Source of the DNA: Evansella sp. LMS18
GTDB taxonomy: Bacteria; Bacillota; Bacilli; Bacillales; Salisediminibacteriaceae
Assembly: GCF_024362785.1 (NCBI RefSeq)
Contig: NZ_CP093301.1
Location: 4,216,001 to 4,280,000 of the forward strand
Reading direction: 5' to 3'
Length of the DNA: 64,000 nt
Shown here one piece after another: positions 15,708-24,875 of this stretch; position 1 is the stretch's first letter, and each line of letters opens with the position of its first letter. The position numbers were made by a program, and so were the translations under genes. The notes beneath the pieces were generated by a model. It saw only the letters and a program-made list of their open reading frames with translations. It was not told the origin of the DNA and made no database searches.

Positions 15708-15941
15708 GTGAACTATAAGGAATTAGTCATCAGTCCACATTATGGTAAGATAGCTGAAATTTATATTGAAAAGGGCAGCCGGATTAATGAGGGAGAACAA
15801 CTGTTTTCTATACAGACGTTAGATGGAAATATGGAATACGTTTCCATGGGGGCATACGGTTATATTCATTCTCTTGAAGTGTGCGAGGGAGAAGATGTGA
15901 TACCAGGCATGGTTTTAGCATTTGTTCAGACCGAGTTTTAA
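15708..15941 (+). CDS. Small biotinyl/lipoyl-like domain protein without the lysine
   Basis: 77 residues from GTG 15708, preceded by GGAAGGGGAAAATGAA. The fold signature of a biotinyl/lipoyl carrier is visible: ISPHYGKIAEIYIEKGSRIN, EGEQLFSI, then GYIHSLEVCEGEDVIPGMVL. The hairpin that normally holds the modified lysine (ExMKM or DKA) reads QTLDGNMEYVSM, so it cannot be biotinylated or lipoylated there. Such stand-alone domains may bind a partner rather than carry a cofactor. It sits between the antiporter and its sigma-54 regulator, so a role in transport or sensing is possible. Confidence 0.7.
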   Translation: MNYKELVISPHYGKIAEIYIEKGSRINEGEQLFSIQTLDGNMEYVSMGAYGYIHSLEVCEGEDVIPGMVLAFVQTEF

Positions 15942-15964
15942 AACTGTAAACTAATACACCACCA

Positions 15965-16010
15965 TTCAAGTGGAGAAGTGATTTTTTTACTTCTCCATTT
16001 GAATTTTCTT
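15965..16010 (+). terminator. Rho-independent terminator
   Basis: TTCAAGTGGAGAAGT and ACTTCTCCATTTGAA form a long stem, followed by TTTTC. It ends the NhaC-lipoyl operon, so the sigma-54 activator gene is transcribed separately. Confidence 0.75.
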
Positions 16011-16206
16011 AAAGAAAGGAGATCTTTACTGTGAAAATTTCCGGCGCCAGCAATGAGTGATTACAGCAAGAGCAGGCTGAGAGCTGCCTCCAGAGCCGCT
16101 AATAGCTGGTTCGCTTCGATAAACAGAAATTTCTGACCTTTTTGAATTGAAGAACAGTTTAGTAGTATAATGAAAGAAAAAGAGTTGTACCGGGAGGGAG
16201 ATTGGC

Positions 16207-18336
16207 ATGAACACCACAGCACTGGAAAAACTAATTCCTCTGACATGCATAGCGATGGATGCTCCTGAAGAAGAATTTCTTCGTGAATTAAGAAAAGCCA
16301 CTGCTTCTTTTTTGTTCCTTACTAAAAATAATAAAATCTATGCTTATGTTAATTTAGATGAATTAGACAATGAGCAGCGGTTTAGTTTAGATAAAGAAAT
16401 GGCAGAGACCAAAGCAGTTCTGATTAAAAATATAGGAGAATGGAAGCTGGGACGCCCAATGTCTTTTGCCCAGATGTTTCAGATTATGGGTGAACATATC
16501 ACTCTTGTTAAAAATGATGATGATGAATATATAGGTTATATACATAGGGTAGACGCCTTAATTGAATTATTTCGCCAGGAAAACACTAACACAGATATAT
16601 TTAAGGTCATACTTTCTTCCATTCCAATGGGGATTTTTATAGTAGATTCTGAAAGAAAAATAGTGAATTGCAATGAATCTGGCGTGAAAATGATCAAGTC
16701 TTCTTATGAGAAAGTAATGGAAGCCAAAATCGGGGATATATTTAATGAGGAGCACGTTGATGCTGTTTTTTCCACTGGTGAAACATTACTAAACCAGATA
16801 CATATTACGGAAGACATGGGTGTGCTCGTAGATTACAGCCCGATCTGGAATGAGCACAACCAGGTGGACGGTTTAATGATCATTGTCCAGGATTTGCCGA
16901 TGGTGGAAGAAATGGCAATGGAAATTGAATATGTAAGAGACCTTAATACAGATTTAAACGCAATATTAGCAACTATGTATGATGAGATCCTGGTAGTAAA
17001 TAACGACGGAAAGCTCCTCCGCCACAGTGAAAGTCTGATTCCGGGTTTTTGGGGAGTGAAGGATATTAAGGAACTGGAGGGAAAGAATCTACTGGAAATT
17101 GAAAAAAGCGGTGTGTACAATACGTCTATCGTCAGGCCGGTGCTGGAGAAGAAAAAGAAGGTTTCTATTGTTCAGGAAACGCCTGCAGGAAAGACAGTAC
17201 TGGCAGTTGGCAATCCCATATTTAACGGGAACGGAGAAATACACCGAATAGTAATAGCTCTAAGGGACATCACCGAGACAACGATGTTAAAGGATGAATT
17301 GAGAGAAACAAAACGACTGACCAGGAATTATAAAAATGAGCTGGAGAAGCTCAAGAACAAGAATAATAACTATTCCAGGCAGATTATTTATTGCAGCGGC
17401 AAAATGGAGAAGGTGATGAACCGGATCAGGAAGCTTGCAGACTTCGATTCAACAGTGCTTATATTAGGAGAATCAGGAGTTGGCAAGGAACTGATTGCAA
17501 GATCCATTCACAGCGAAGGCAATCGGGCACGTCGGCCATATTTAGCTGTTAACTGCGGAGCAATTACGGAAGATTTACTGGAAAGTGAATTATTCGGTTA
17601 CACAAAAGGCGCATTTACAGGTGCAGACTCAAATGGTAAGGTTGGCTACTTTGAACAAGCGAATCATGGAGTTCTTTTTCTGGATGAAATCAGTGAAATT
17701 CCTCCCCGTCTGCAGGTGAAACTGTTGAGAGTGCTCCAGGAAAAAGAGGTCACGCCTGTGGGTAGCACAAAAGCCATTCCTATAGATGTCCAGATCATCG
17801 CCGCTACGAATCGCAATTTAGAAAAAATGGTGGAGGAAGGATCGTTCAGGGAAGATTTATTTTATCGTATTAATGTTATTCCTATCCAGGTGCCGCCGTT
17901 AAGGGAAAGGCCGGAAGACATTCCATTGCTGGCATTCCATTTTATTCAGCAGCTCAATGATAAATACAATAAAGATTATCACTTGTCGCCGGAGGCGGTT
18001 ACATTACTGGAAGTATACGACTGGCCAGGGAACATAAGAGAATTGCAAAACCAGATTGAACGGTTAGTTGTAACCGCCGACGATGAGGTGATCAGTGCGG
18101 AGTTAGTTGCCCATTCCTTGAAGTTTGGGCCTATGAAACGGACAAAGCCAATGGTAACCGGAATCCTCCCTATGCACGAAGCAAAGGAGCACCTGGAAGA
18201 ACAACTGATCATGCTGGCGATGAAGCAATATAAAACGACGACAAAAGCAGCGCAGGTCTTACAAATCAGCCAGTCAGCCGTCAGCCGAAAATACCAAAAG
18301 ATCTTAAAAAAACAAACAAATAATCCTGATTCATAG
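16207..18336 (+). CDS. Sigma-54-dependent transcriptional activator (PAS, AAA+, Fis HTH)
   Basis: 709 residues. An N-terminal region (1-125) that looks CBS-like (HITLVKNDDDEYIGYIHRVD) is followed by two PAS-type domains (about 126-235 and 245-360), a coiled linker, an AAA+ domain (Walker A GESGVGKE 421-428, sigma-54 contact loop GAFTGA 468-473, Walker B LFLDEIS) and a Fis-type HTH (TKAAQVLQISQSAVSRKYQ). There is no receiver domain, so it probably senses a ligand or redox state through PAS. The two sigma-54 promoters at 14150 and 18606 flank it and are its obvious targets. Confidence 0.93.
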   Translation: MNTTALEKLIPLTCIAMDAPEEEFLRELRKATASFLFLTKNNKIYAYVNLDELDNEQRFSLDKEMAETKAVLIKNIGEWKLGRPMSFAQMFQIMGEHITLVKNDDDEYIGYIHRVDALIELFRQENTNTDIFKVILSSIPMGIFIVDSERKIVNCNESGVKMIKSSYEKVMEAKIGDIFNEEHVDAVFSTGETLLNQIHITEDMGVLVDYSPIWNEHNQVDGLMIIVQDLPMVEEMAMEIEYVRDLNTDLNAILATMYDEILVVNNDGKLLRHSESLIPGFWGVKDIKELEGKNLLEIEKSGVYNTSIVRPVLEKKKKVSIVQETPAGKTVLAVGNPIFNGNGEIHRIVIALRDITETTMLKDELRETKRLTRNYKNELEKLKNKNNNYSRQIIYCSGKMEKVMNRIRKLADFDSTVLILGESGVGKELIARSIHSEGNRARRPYLAVNCGAITEDLLESELFGYTKGAFTGADSNGKVGYFEQANHGVLFLDEISEIPPRLQVKLLRVLQEKEVTPVGSTKAIPIDVQIIAATNRNLEKMVEEGSFREDLFYRINVIPIQVPPLRERPEDIPLLAFHFIQQLNDKYNKDYHLSPEAVTLLEVYDWPGNIRELQNQIERLVVTADDEVISAELVAHSLKFGPMKRTKPMVTGILPMHEAKEHLEEQLIMLAMKQYKTTTKAAQVLQISQSAVSRKYQKILKKQTNNPDS

Positions 18337-18347
18337 ATTATAAGTGG

Positions 18348-18377
18348 CTGCTTTTCTGTTAAGAAAAGCAGTTTTTT
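18348..18377 (+). terminator. Rho-independent terminator
   Basis: CTGCTTTTC, short loop, GAAAAGCAG, then TTTTTTGC. It ends the regulator transcript before the sigma-54 promoter of the catabolic operon. Confidence 0.85.
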
Positions 18378-18605
18378 GCTTGAAATCGACTGCCCACTGG
18401 ACTGGAATATAAACAGTAATCCAGCCGTCCCTACAGATCCTGGACGAGCATGTTCCCACTCGTATAGAAAGGCATTCGCACTTGCTCTTTTGTTTGTTTA
18501 TTAATTCTAAACTTAGCGTATGCTTTGGAACATAAGCTATGCATAGATTCATAGATATTGAGGGAGGATTGCGGGAAAACGGCGTCAGCTCAGTAATGAA
18601 AAAAC

Positions 18606-18621
18606 TGGCATGAAAATTGCA
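18606..18621 (+). promoter_or_regulatory. Sigma-54 (-24/-12) promoter of the catabolic operon
   Basis: TGGCATGAAAATTGCA matches the sigma-54 consensus with correct spacing. It lies 42 bases before the aminotransferase start at 18664. The ATG at 18610 lies inside this promoter, so it cannot be the translation start. Confidence 0.87.
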
Positions 18622-18663
18622 ATTATTTATAGTGAAGTGAATTTACTTAGGAGGTTTTACAAA

Positions 18664-20049
18664 ATGATTAAGGAGCAGTCTTTAAAACAGCCTGATATCT
18701 CAGCATTAACAGAGCTTGATAAGAGGCATTATATTCACCCAACTACTATACCTAAATTACATGCTGAAAATGGTCCAAAACTTACTTTTAAAGAAGGGAA
18801 CGGTATTTTTGTCAAAGACATTCACGGAGACGAATATATAGACGGCCTGTCCATGCTGTGGAATGTTAACCTGGGCCATGGAAATAAGGAACTGGCGAGT
18901 GTTGCAAAAGAACAGATGGAAAAGCTTGCATTCAGTTCTTCCTTTGCCGGTTACTCTAATGAACCTGCTGTCCGGCTTGCAGAAAAGATTGCTGCCATGG
19001 CGCCTGGGGACTTGAACTCTGTATTTTTTACTTCCGGCGGATCTGAATCCAACGATACAGCGTTTAAACTAGCAAGGTTTTACTGGAACTTAAAAGGACA
19101 GCCTGAGAAAAAGAAAATTATCGCATTAAAACAATCCTATCATGGGGTAACAATCGCAGCACAAACTGCTACAGCGATCCCGGCGTTTCATTCGTTTTCC
19201 GGGTCAGGTATCTCAGAAGTTTTCCATGCTGTTCCTCATCTTACTAACTGTGAGGAAGGAGATAAGAAAGATCCGAATTACAAAAACAGTATTCGTGCTC
19301 TCGTTGAAAGAGAAGGGGCGGAAACGATCGCTGCAGTTATTATGGAGCCTGTCCAGGGTTCCGGAGGAGTGCATATGCCGCCGGAAGGTTACTTGCAGGC
19401 AGTAAGGAAGCTGTGTGATGAATTTAATATCTTGTTTTTAGCGGATGAAGTAATCTGCGGCTTTGGCAGAACAGGCAAAATGTTTGGCGTGGATAACTGG
19501 GAAGTGGTCCCTGATTTAATGAGTGTTGCGAAAGGGATTTCCAGCGGCTATTCCCAATTAGGCGGTGTATTGATCAAGGATGAAATACGAGACACGATCG
19601 TCCAGTACGAAGATGTTTTAGCACATGGTTTCACATACAGCGGCCATCCAACAGCATGTGCTGTAGCGTTAAAGAACATTGAAATTCTTGAGCGTGACCA
19701 GGTTGTTGCTAATGTAAAAAATATGGAAACTGAACTGAAAGCAGGATTTAAGTATTTAGAAGACAAACATCCAACATTTACAAAATCAAGAGCACTTGGT
19801 TTGCTGTCAGGATTTGAGCTTTATGCAGACAGGGATGAAATGTTGCCGTTTGACCAGTCGATTCTTCCTGCAACAGAAGTAGTTGAAGAGTGCTTTAACA
19901 GAAAACTCATTTTAAGGCCGTTAGTATCAAAAGTCGGAAGAAATATTGTTGCGATCGCCCCTCCGCTTATTATCAACAAGCAGGAAGTGGAGCTTATGAT
20001 TAATATTATCGACGAATCTATCTCAGCTTTTGAGCGGAAACATCTGTAA
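18664..20049 (+). CDS. Class III omega-aminotransferase (paralogue 1)
   Basis: 461 residues, PLP-dependent class III transaminase of the GABA/beta-alanine/diamine type. Visible: SGGSESNDTAFKLARF (cofactor phosphate site), FLADEVICGFGRTG (Asp for the pyridine nitrogen), and Lys290 in SVAKGISSGY as the Schiff-base lysine. ATG 18664 follows TTAGGAGGT. First gene after the sigma-54 promoter. It should move an omega-amino group to pyruvate or 2-oxoglutarate and give a semialdehyde for the dehydrogenase at 21178. A close paralogue lies at 23427; exact substrate not determined. Confidence 0.88.
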   Translation: MIKEQSLKQPDISALTELDKRHYIHPTTIPKLHAENGPKLTFKEGNGIFVKDIHGDEYIDGLSMLWNVNLGHGNKELASVAKEQMEKLAFSSSFAGYSNEPAVRLAEKIAAMAPGDLNSVFFTSGGSESNDTAFKLARFYWNLKGQPEKKKIIALKQSYHGVTIAAQTATAIPAFHSFSGSGISEVFHAVPHLTNCEEGDKKDPNYKNSIRALVEREGAETIAAVIMEPVQGSGGVHMPPEGYLQAVRKLCDEFNILFLADEVICGFGRTGKMFGVDNWEVVPDLMSVAKGISSGYSQLGGVLIKDEIRDTIVQYEDVLAHGFTYSGHPTACAVALKNIEILERDQVVANVKNMETELKAGFKYLEDKHPTFTKSRALGLLSGFELYADRDEMLPFDQSILPATEVVEECFNRKLILRPLVSKVGRNIVAIAPPLIINKQEVELMINIIDESISAFERKHL

Positions 20050-20085
20050 ATCAGAGAGAAACGTAAACAGGAAGGAGCAGTCTTG

Positions 20086-21165
20086 ATGGTTAAAAAGCTC
20101 GTTTTGCGTGGTTCTCCAAGGGAAATTGGCAGAACCCATGGAGCTGATGGAAAAAAAGAAGTACATCAGAGCCTGGAAACATATGAAAAGCTTTTTCATG
20201 GATATAAAGGAATCGACTGGACAGAAGCGAAGGAAGCAGGGTTAGTTCACCTGAAAGCAATCGAAAAATATAATATGGATTTTATTGAAGAAATGGAGGG
20301 CGTCGCAGAAGGAGCTGGTGTAGATTTTGAAGATATCCTTGCTTTGAACGCAAGGAGTGAAATCGCGCTGGCGAATTATAAAGGTGCTTCTTTTTCAGAC
20401 GGCTGTACTTCTATTGCAGTAACGGCGCCAGTTTCCGAGCATACAATCATTGGGCAGAACTGGGACTGGAAAGCTTCCCAAATAGAAAGCCTTCTGCTTC
20501 TCGAAATTCATCAGGAAGATAAGCCTGTAATCACTATGGTGACGGAAGGAGGGATGATTGGAAAAATCGGATTTAATTCAGCAGGTGTAGGACTCTGCTT
20601 CAACGCTTTACTGACAGACAAAAAATCCGACGAAGTTCCTGTCCACTTAGGATTAAGAAGCGTACTTAATTCGTCTTCCCTTCATGAAGCAGTTTCTAAG
20701 TTAAAGGGAGGCCAGATCGCTTCTGCCGGAAATATTATGATTGGCTATGATAACGGAGGAGCTGGGATGGCAACTAATGTGGAAACATCCCCTTTTGGCA
20801 TCGATATGATAGGCGGAACTGACGGAAAAGCAGTCCACACGAACCATATATGTTCAGAAGAAATAAAGAAGAATTTAAAAGATATGAATGAATTTGCTTT
20901 CGAAGATTCCATGATTCGCAAAAGGCGTGCAGAGCAGCTCATTCACACGGCATCAGCCAGAAATGAAGAAATAAATGAAACTTCTTTCAAGTGCTGGTTA
21001 TCTGACAGATTTAATGAACCGAATTCGATTAATCATTATGAAAACTTAAATGCTCCGGAACACCGCCGGATGGTCACCGTTTTTTCCATTATTATGAACC
21101 TCACGGAAAGAAGAATGTATCTGAGCACAGGGCACCCGACGGAAGATTCATTTGAAGAAATTTAA
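20086..21165 (+). CDS. C45-family N-terminal-nucleophile amidohydrolase/acyltransferase
   Basis: 359 residues, related to acyl-CoA:6-aminopenicillanate acyltransferase (peptidase family C45). The nucleophile should be Cys107 in SDGCTSIAV, exposed by self-cleavage; the downstream GQNWDWK and NHICSEEIKKN segments are family hallmarks. Bacterial members hydrolyse or transfer N-acyl or beta-alanyl groups on small amides. In this operon it probably releases an amino compound from an N-acyl substrate before transamination (inference). ATG 20086, with GGAAGGAG 9 bases upstream, is preferred over TTG 20083. Confidence 0.82.
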   Translation: MVKKLVLRGSPREIGRTHGADGKKEVHQSLETYEKLFHGYKGIDWTEAKEAGLVHLKAIEKYNMDFIEEMEGVAEGAGVDFEDILALNARSEIALANYKGASFSDGCTSIAVTAPVSEHTIIGQNWDWKASQIESLLLLEIHQEDKPVITMVTEGGMIGKIGFNSAGVGLCFNALLTDKKSDEVPVHLGLRSVLNSSSLHEAVSKLKGGQIASAGNIMIGYDNGGAGMATNVETSPFGIDMIGGTDGKAVHTNHICSEEIKKNLKDMNEFAFEDSMIRKRRAEQLIHTASARNEEINETSFKCWLSDRFNEPNSINHYENLNAPEHRRMVTVFSIIMNLTERRMYLSTGHPTEDSFEEI

Positions 21166-21177
21166 GGGGGAATAAGA

Positions 21178-22608
21178 ATGCTTTATATCAATGGTGAATG
21201 GAAAAAATCTAATTCAGGAGAAACAATTGATATTTTTAATCCGGCAACAGGAGAGCTTATTAGCTCCGTTGCTTCAGGAGGCAAAACAGAAACAGAGGAA
21301 GCAATCTATGCTGCTGAAGGAGCTTTTAAGAAATGGCGAAAGGTGCCAGGGCCAAAGCGGGGGAAATACTTAAAAAAAGTTGCGTCTATTATGAAATCGA
21401 AGGTAAATGAGATTGCTGAAACGATTACGATGGAAATGGGAAAACCCCTCGCAGATGCAAAAGGGGAAGTACTCGGTGCGATTGCTTATGTGGAATGGTA
21501 CGGAGAAGAGGCAAGCCGGGTATACGGAGATATCCTCCCTGCCTCCCATCCGGATAAACAGTTAACCGTACATAGACAGCCTGTTGGTGTAACGGCAGCT
21601 ATCACGCCATGGAACTTCCCGGCTTCTATGATTACACGAAAAATCGCGCCAGCAATTGCGGCAGGCTGTACGGTCGTATTAAAGCCTGCACCGTCCACTC
21701 CATTATCTGCAATTAAAGTATTTGAGTGCTTCCATGAAGCGGAGCTGCCTGCAGGAGTTGTTAATTTAGTCATCGGGCCGGCAGAAGAAATCGGTGATGT
21801 AATGACGGAAAGTCCTGTCGTACGAAAACTTACTTTTACAGGTTCCACAGCAGTAGGTAAACTGCTTTTGAAAAAGTCTGCAGCCACAGTGAAAAAGGTT
21901 TCCATGGAACTGGGCGGCCACGCGCCATTCCTCGTTTTTGAAGATGCGGACATTGACACAGCCGTTACAGGCGTCCTTTTAACAAAGTTTAAAAATGCAG
22001 GCCAGACATGTATCAGCACAAACAGAATTTACGTGCATGAAAGCATTGCAGAAAGTTTTGGACAAAAGCTGTCTGAAAAGGTTTCCGAGCTCAGAGTAGG
22101 CAACGGGATGGAAAAAGGGACAGACGTTGGCCCGTTAATTACCCCGGAGGCCGTTAACAAAGTCGAGAGCCATGTAAAAGACGCAGTTGCCAATGAGGGG
22201 AAAATTCTTTGCGGCGGAAACAGAACTGGAGAGAAAGGAAACTTCTTTGAACCTACCGTAATAAATTTTGCTAATGAAAAAATGAAAATTTCGAAAGAGG
22301 AAACGTTCGGTCCAGTAGCTCCCATCTTCACGTTTACTGACGAAGAAGAAGTTATAAATCTGGCAAACCATGATAGCTACGGGCTTGCTGCTTATTGTTT
22401 TACAAATGATTTAGGAAGAAGCAACCGTCTGATTCAGGACCTGGAGTATGGGATCGTAGGCGTTAACGACCCTGCACCAATTGTTCCGCAAGCTCCATTC
22501 GGTGGAGTTAAAGAAAGCGGAATGGGCAAAGAAGGGGGAAGATCAGGCATTCTTGAGTATCTGGAAGAGAAATTTGTTTCCGTCGCTTCCCTCAAGAGAG
22601 AAGAATAA
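21178..22608 (+). CDS. gabD: NAD(P)-dependent succinate-semialdehyde-type dehydrogenase
   Basis: 476 residues, aldehyde-dehydrogenase superfamily, closest in feel to succinate-semialdehyde dehydrogenase. Catalytic Cys278 (NAGQTCISTNR) and general-base Glu244 (MELGGHAP) are in place, with TPWNFPA for cofactor binding near 140. It follows the C45 gene by 12 bp. It should oxidise the semialdehyde produced by the flanking class III aminotransferases to an acid that enters central metabolism. The gene symbol is given for the family, not for a proven substrate. Confidence 0.85.
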   Translation: MLYINGEWKKSNSGETIDIFNPATGELISSVASGGKTETEEAIYAAEGAFKKWRKVPGPKRGKYLKKVASIMKSKVNEIAETITMEMGKPLADAKGEVLGAIAYVEWYGEEASRVYGDILPASHPDKQLTVHRQPVGVTAAITPWNFPASMITRKIAPAIAAGCTVVLKPAPSTPLSAIKVFECFHEAELPAGVVNLVIGPAEEIGDVMTESPVVRKLTFTGSTAVGKLLLKKSAATVKKVSMELGGHAPFLVFEDADIDTAVTGVLLTKFKNAGQTCISTNRIYVHESIAESFGQKLSEKVSELRVGNGMEKGTDVGPLITPEAVNKVESHVKDAVANEGKILCGGNRTGEKGNFFEPTVINFANEKMKISKEETFGPVAPIFTFTDEEEVINLANHDSYGLAAYCFTNDLGRSNRLIQDLEYGIVGVNDPAPIVPQAPFGGVKESGMGKEGGRSGILEYLEEKFVSVASLKREE

Positions 22609-22626
22609 AAGAGAGGAGAGTTATTA

Positions 22627-23274
22627 ATGGCAAAGACAGAACTGCCCGATTTAGAGAAGGAAATTGTCATCAGGAATATTACGCAGGACGACGTGGAAGA
22701 AGTTGCTGAATTGTCCATTAACAGTTTTGGCCCTGATATATCCTTCAAACAGGAGCATTTTAAAAGCCAGGTGGATATCTTTCCGGAGGGGCAACTCTGC
22801 GTAGAGTATAAAGGAAAAATAGTCGGCTCCTGTTCAAGCCTGATCCTTAATTACCAAGAGTATCTGGATAAAAATAATTATAAGGTTCTTTGTGACAACG
22901 GTTATATCCGCAACCATAGACCGGACGGTATTAATTTATACGGTGTGGAGGTATCTGTTCATCCTGATTACCGAAGTCTTAAACTAGGGAGAAAGCTTTA
23001 TAACGCCCGTAAGAAAATTTGTCAGGACTTCAATTTAAAAAGTATTATTCTCGGCGGACGGATACCATATTTTTATAAGTATGCTGATCAAATGTCAGCG
23101 CAGGAATACGTACAAAAAGTAGCAGATAAAGAGATTTATGATCCGGTACTTACTTTTCAGATAAATAATGGTTTTCAACTAAAGGACGTTATCCCTAATT
23201 ACCTCGAAGGGGATGACGCTTCCCTCTACTATGCAACGTGGATGGAATGGTATAACAAAGATTATCAGTCTTAG
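22627..23274 (+). CDS. GNAT-family N-acetyltransferase
   Basis: 215 residues with the acetyl-CoA-binding core: VEVSVHPDYRSLKLGRKLYN (motif A; the usual R/Q-x-x-G-x-G/A appears as RSLKLGRKL) followed by FNLKSIILGGRIPYF. Longer than minimal GNATs. It lies 18 bp after the dehydrogenase, inside the catabolic cluster, so it may acetylate the amino substrate, an intermediate or a toxic amine. Ribosome site GAGAGGAG. Confidence 0.8.
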   Translation: MAKTELPDLEKEIVIRNITQDDVEEVAELSINSFGPDISFKQEHFKSQVDIFPEGQLCVEYKGKIVGSCSSLILNYQEYLDKNNYKVLCDNGYIRNHRPDGINLYGVEVSVHPDYRSLKLGRKLYNARKKICQDFNLKSIILGGRIPYFYKYADQMSAQEYVQKVADKEIYDPVLTFQINNGFQLKDVIPNYLEGDDASLYYATWMEWYNKDYQS

Positions 23275-23276
23275 AA

Positions 23277-23356
23277 AGATAGGGACAGAGTAAAAAAGGC
23301 CAGGTCATCCGAGTACGGAACCGCCCCCGGTAAACGCAGAGTTCAGGCACCAGGTT
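23277..23356. repeat. Degenerate GGGACAG-type dispersed element
   Basis: GATAGGGACAGAGTAAAAAAGG, a CGGAACCGCCCCCGGT core, and TTCAGGCACCAGG resemble parts of the repeat family seen around 8.4 kb. It splits the catabolic operon before the second aminotransferase. Confidence 0.45.
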
Positions 23357-23426
23357 ATCTGTGTGGAAACAGGAAAATGAGGCCGGTGGCGGTTTAATTT
23401 CTTCTAAAAAGGAGTGTCTTCTTACT

Positions 23427-24821
23427 ATGAGTAACAAACAAATTATCAATCCGAAAAGTCCGAAAACATTATGGAATGAGTTATCTCAATTAGACCGCAA
23501 ACATGTACTGCACCCTTCTACTAATCCTAAAGCTCAGGCAGAATCAGGACCTAAGATTATTTTTTCAGGAGGACAAGGAATATATCTGAATGATTTAAAA
23601 GGAAGAACATACATCGACGGAGTTTCCATGCTGTGGAATGTAAATCTGGGCCATGGAAATAAAGAACTGGCAGAAGCTTCTTATAAGCAAATGTCTGATT
23701 CTGCATATACCACAGGGTTTTATGGCTACGCAAATGAACCAACAGTCCTTCTTGCTGAAAAAATTGCCTCTTTAACTCCTGGTGATTTAAACACCATTTT
23801 TTACACGTCGGGTGGTTCAGAATCGAATGATACAGCTTTTAAGTTATCCAGGTTTTACTGGCAGTTAAAAGGTTACAAAGAAAAAAGGAAGATCATCTCA
23901 CTGAGAAGGGGATACCACGGTGTAACAGTGGCTGCACAAAGGGCAACAGGGATAGAAGTTTACCGGAATTTTTCAGGCTCCCAAGACCCTGATATTGTTA
24001 ATGCAGAACCATATCTGACAGAATGTGAGCTTGGAGACAATAAGCATCCCAGATACGAAGAAAGCATCCGGTATATTATTGAAAAAGAAGGAAAGGAAAA
24101 AATCGCCGCAGTCATCGTTGAGCCGATACAAGGAGCCGGCGGGGTACATATGCCTCCTGAAGGATACCTGGAGGCACTAAGGAAATTATGTGATGAGAAT
24201 GAGATACATTTCATTGCCGATGAAGTAATTTGCGGCTTTGGCAGAACCGGCAAGATGTTTGGCGTGGATCACTGGAATGTCGTTCCCGACTTCATGTCTG
24301 TAGCTAAGGGGATCACAAGTGGTTACGCTCAACTGGGAGGGGTTGTCATGCGTGACTATATAAAGAATGCAATCTCCGAGTTTGACGGCATGCTGGCACA
24401 CGGATTTACTTACAGCGGGCACCCGACTGCCTGTGCGGTAGGTTTGAAAAATATTGAGATACTTTTGAGAGACAACCTCGTTGAGCATGCTGAAAAAATG
24501 GGGGAAGTCCTGGAAGAGGGACTTAACTATCTGGAAGGTAAGTATGAATTTTTTACAAAAACAAGGGTGAAAGGCCTGCTGGCAGGGTTTGACTTAATGA
24601 AGGATCCACAATCCGGTCTGCCGTTTGATGATTCTGTGAAAGCAGCGGCTTCCCTGGTAGAGGAATGTTATCAGCGGGATTTGTTAATCCGGCCATTTGA
24701 CTTCGAGCCAGGGATGAATACAGTAGCTATTGCACCTCCTTTAATTGTTACAAAAGAAGAGGTTGAAAGAATTATTTCTATAGTAGACAGTTCACTGGAA
24801 GCGTTTATGAAAAAGATTTAG
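23427..24821 (+). CDS. Class III omega-aminotransferase (paralogue 2)
   Basis: 464 residues, strongly similar along its length to the protein at 18664 (shared DGVSMLWNVNLGHGNKEL, SGGSESNDTAFKLSRFYW and ICGFGRTGKMFGVD blocks). PLP lysine is Lys294 in SVAKGITSGY. ATG 23427 follows AAAAAGGAGTG; an upstream in-frame GTG/ATG at 23361 has no support and lies in the repeat. Two related transaminases in one cluster could act on two amino groups of a diamine-derived substrate or on different chain lengths. Confidence 0.87.
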   Translation: MSNKQIINPKSPKTLWNELSQLDRKHVLHPSTNPKAQAESGPKIIFSGGQGIYLNDLKGRTYIDGVSMLWNVNLGHGNKELAEASYKQMSDSAYTTGFYGYANEPTVLLAEKIASLTPGDLNTIFYTSGGSESNDTAFKLSRFYWQLKGYKEKRKIISLRRGYHGVTVAAQRATGIEVYRNFSGSQDPDIVNAEPYLTECELGDNKHPRYEESIRYIIEKEGKEKIAAVIVEPIQGAGGVHMPPEGYLEALRKLCDENEIHFIADEVICGFGRTGKMFGVDHWNVVPDFMSVAKGITSGYAQLGGVVMRDYIKNAISEFDGMLAHGFTYSGHPTACAVGLKNIEILLRDNLVEHAEKMGEVLEEGLNYLEGKYEFFTKTRVKGLLAGFDLMKDPQSGLPFDDSVKAAASLVEECYQRDLLIRPFDFEPGMNTVAIAPPLIVTKEEVERIISIVDSSLEAFMKKI

Positions 24822-24875
24822 CGTTAAAACGTAGTTCGGATAAATTACCATGAAACAAAAGAAGGAGGCCTGCAT

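Noticed and set aside
18610-18663. Extended N-terminus of the first aminotransferase from ATG 18610
   Set aside because: That ATG lies inside the sigma-54 promoter; ATG 18664 has a strong AGGAGG site.
21486-22019. 177-residue minus-strand ORF opposite the semialdehyde dehydrogenase
   Set aside because: It is the antisense shadow of a clear aldehyde dehydrogenase, with no ribosome site or recognisable protein features.
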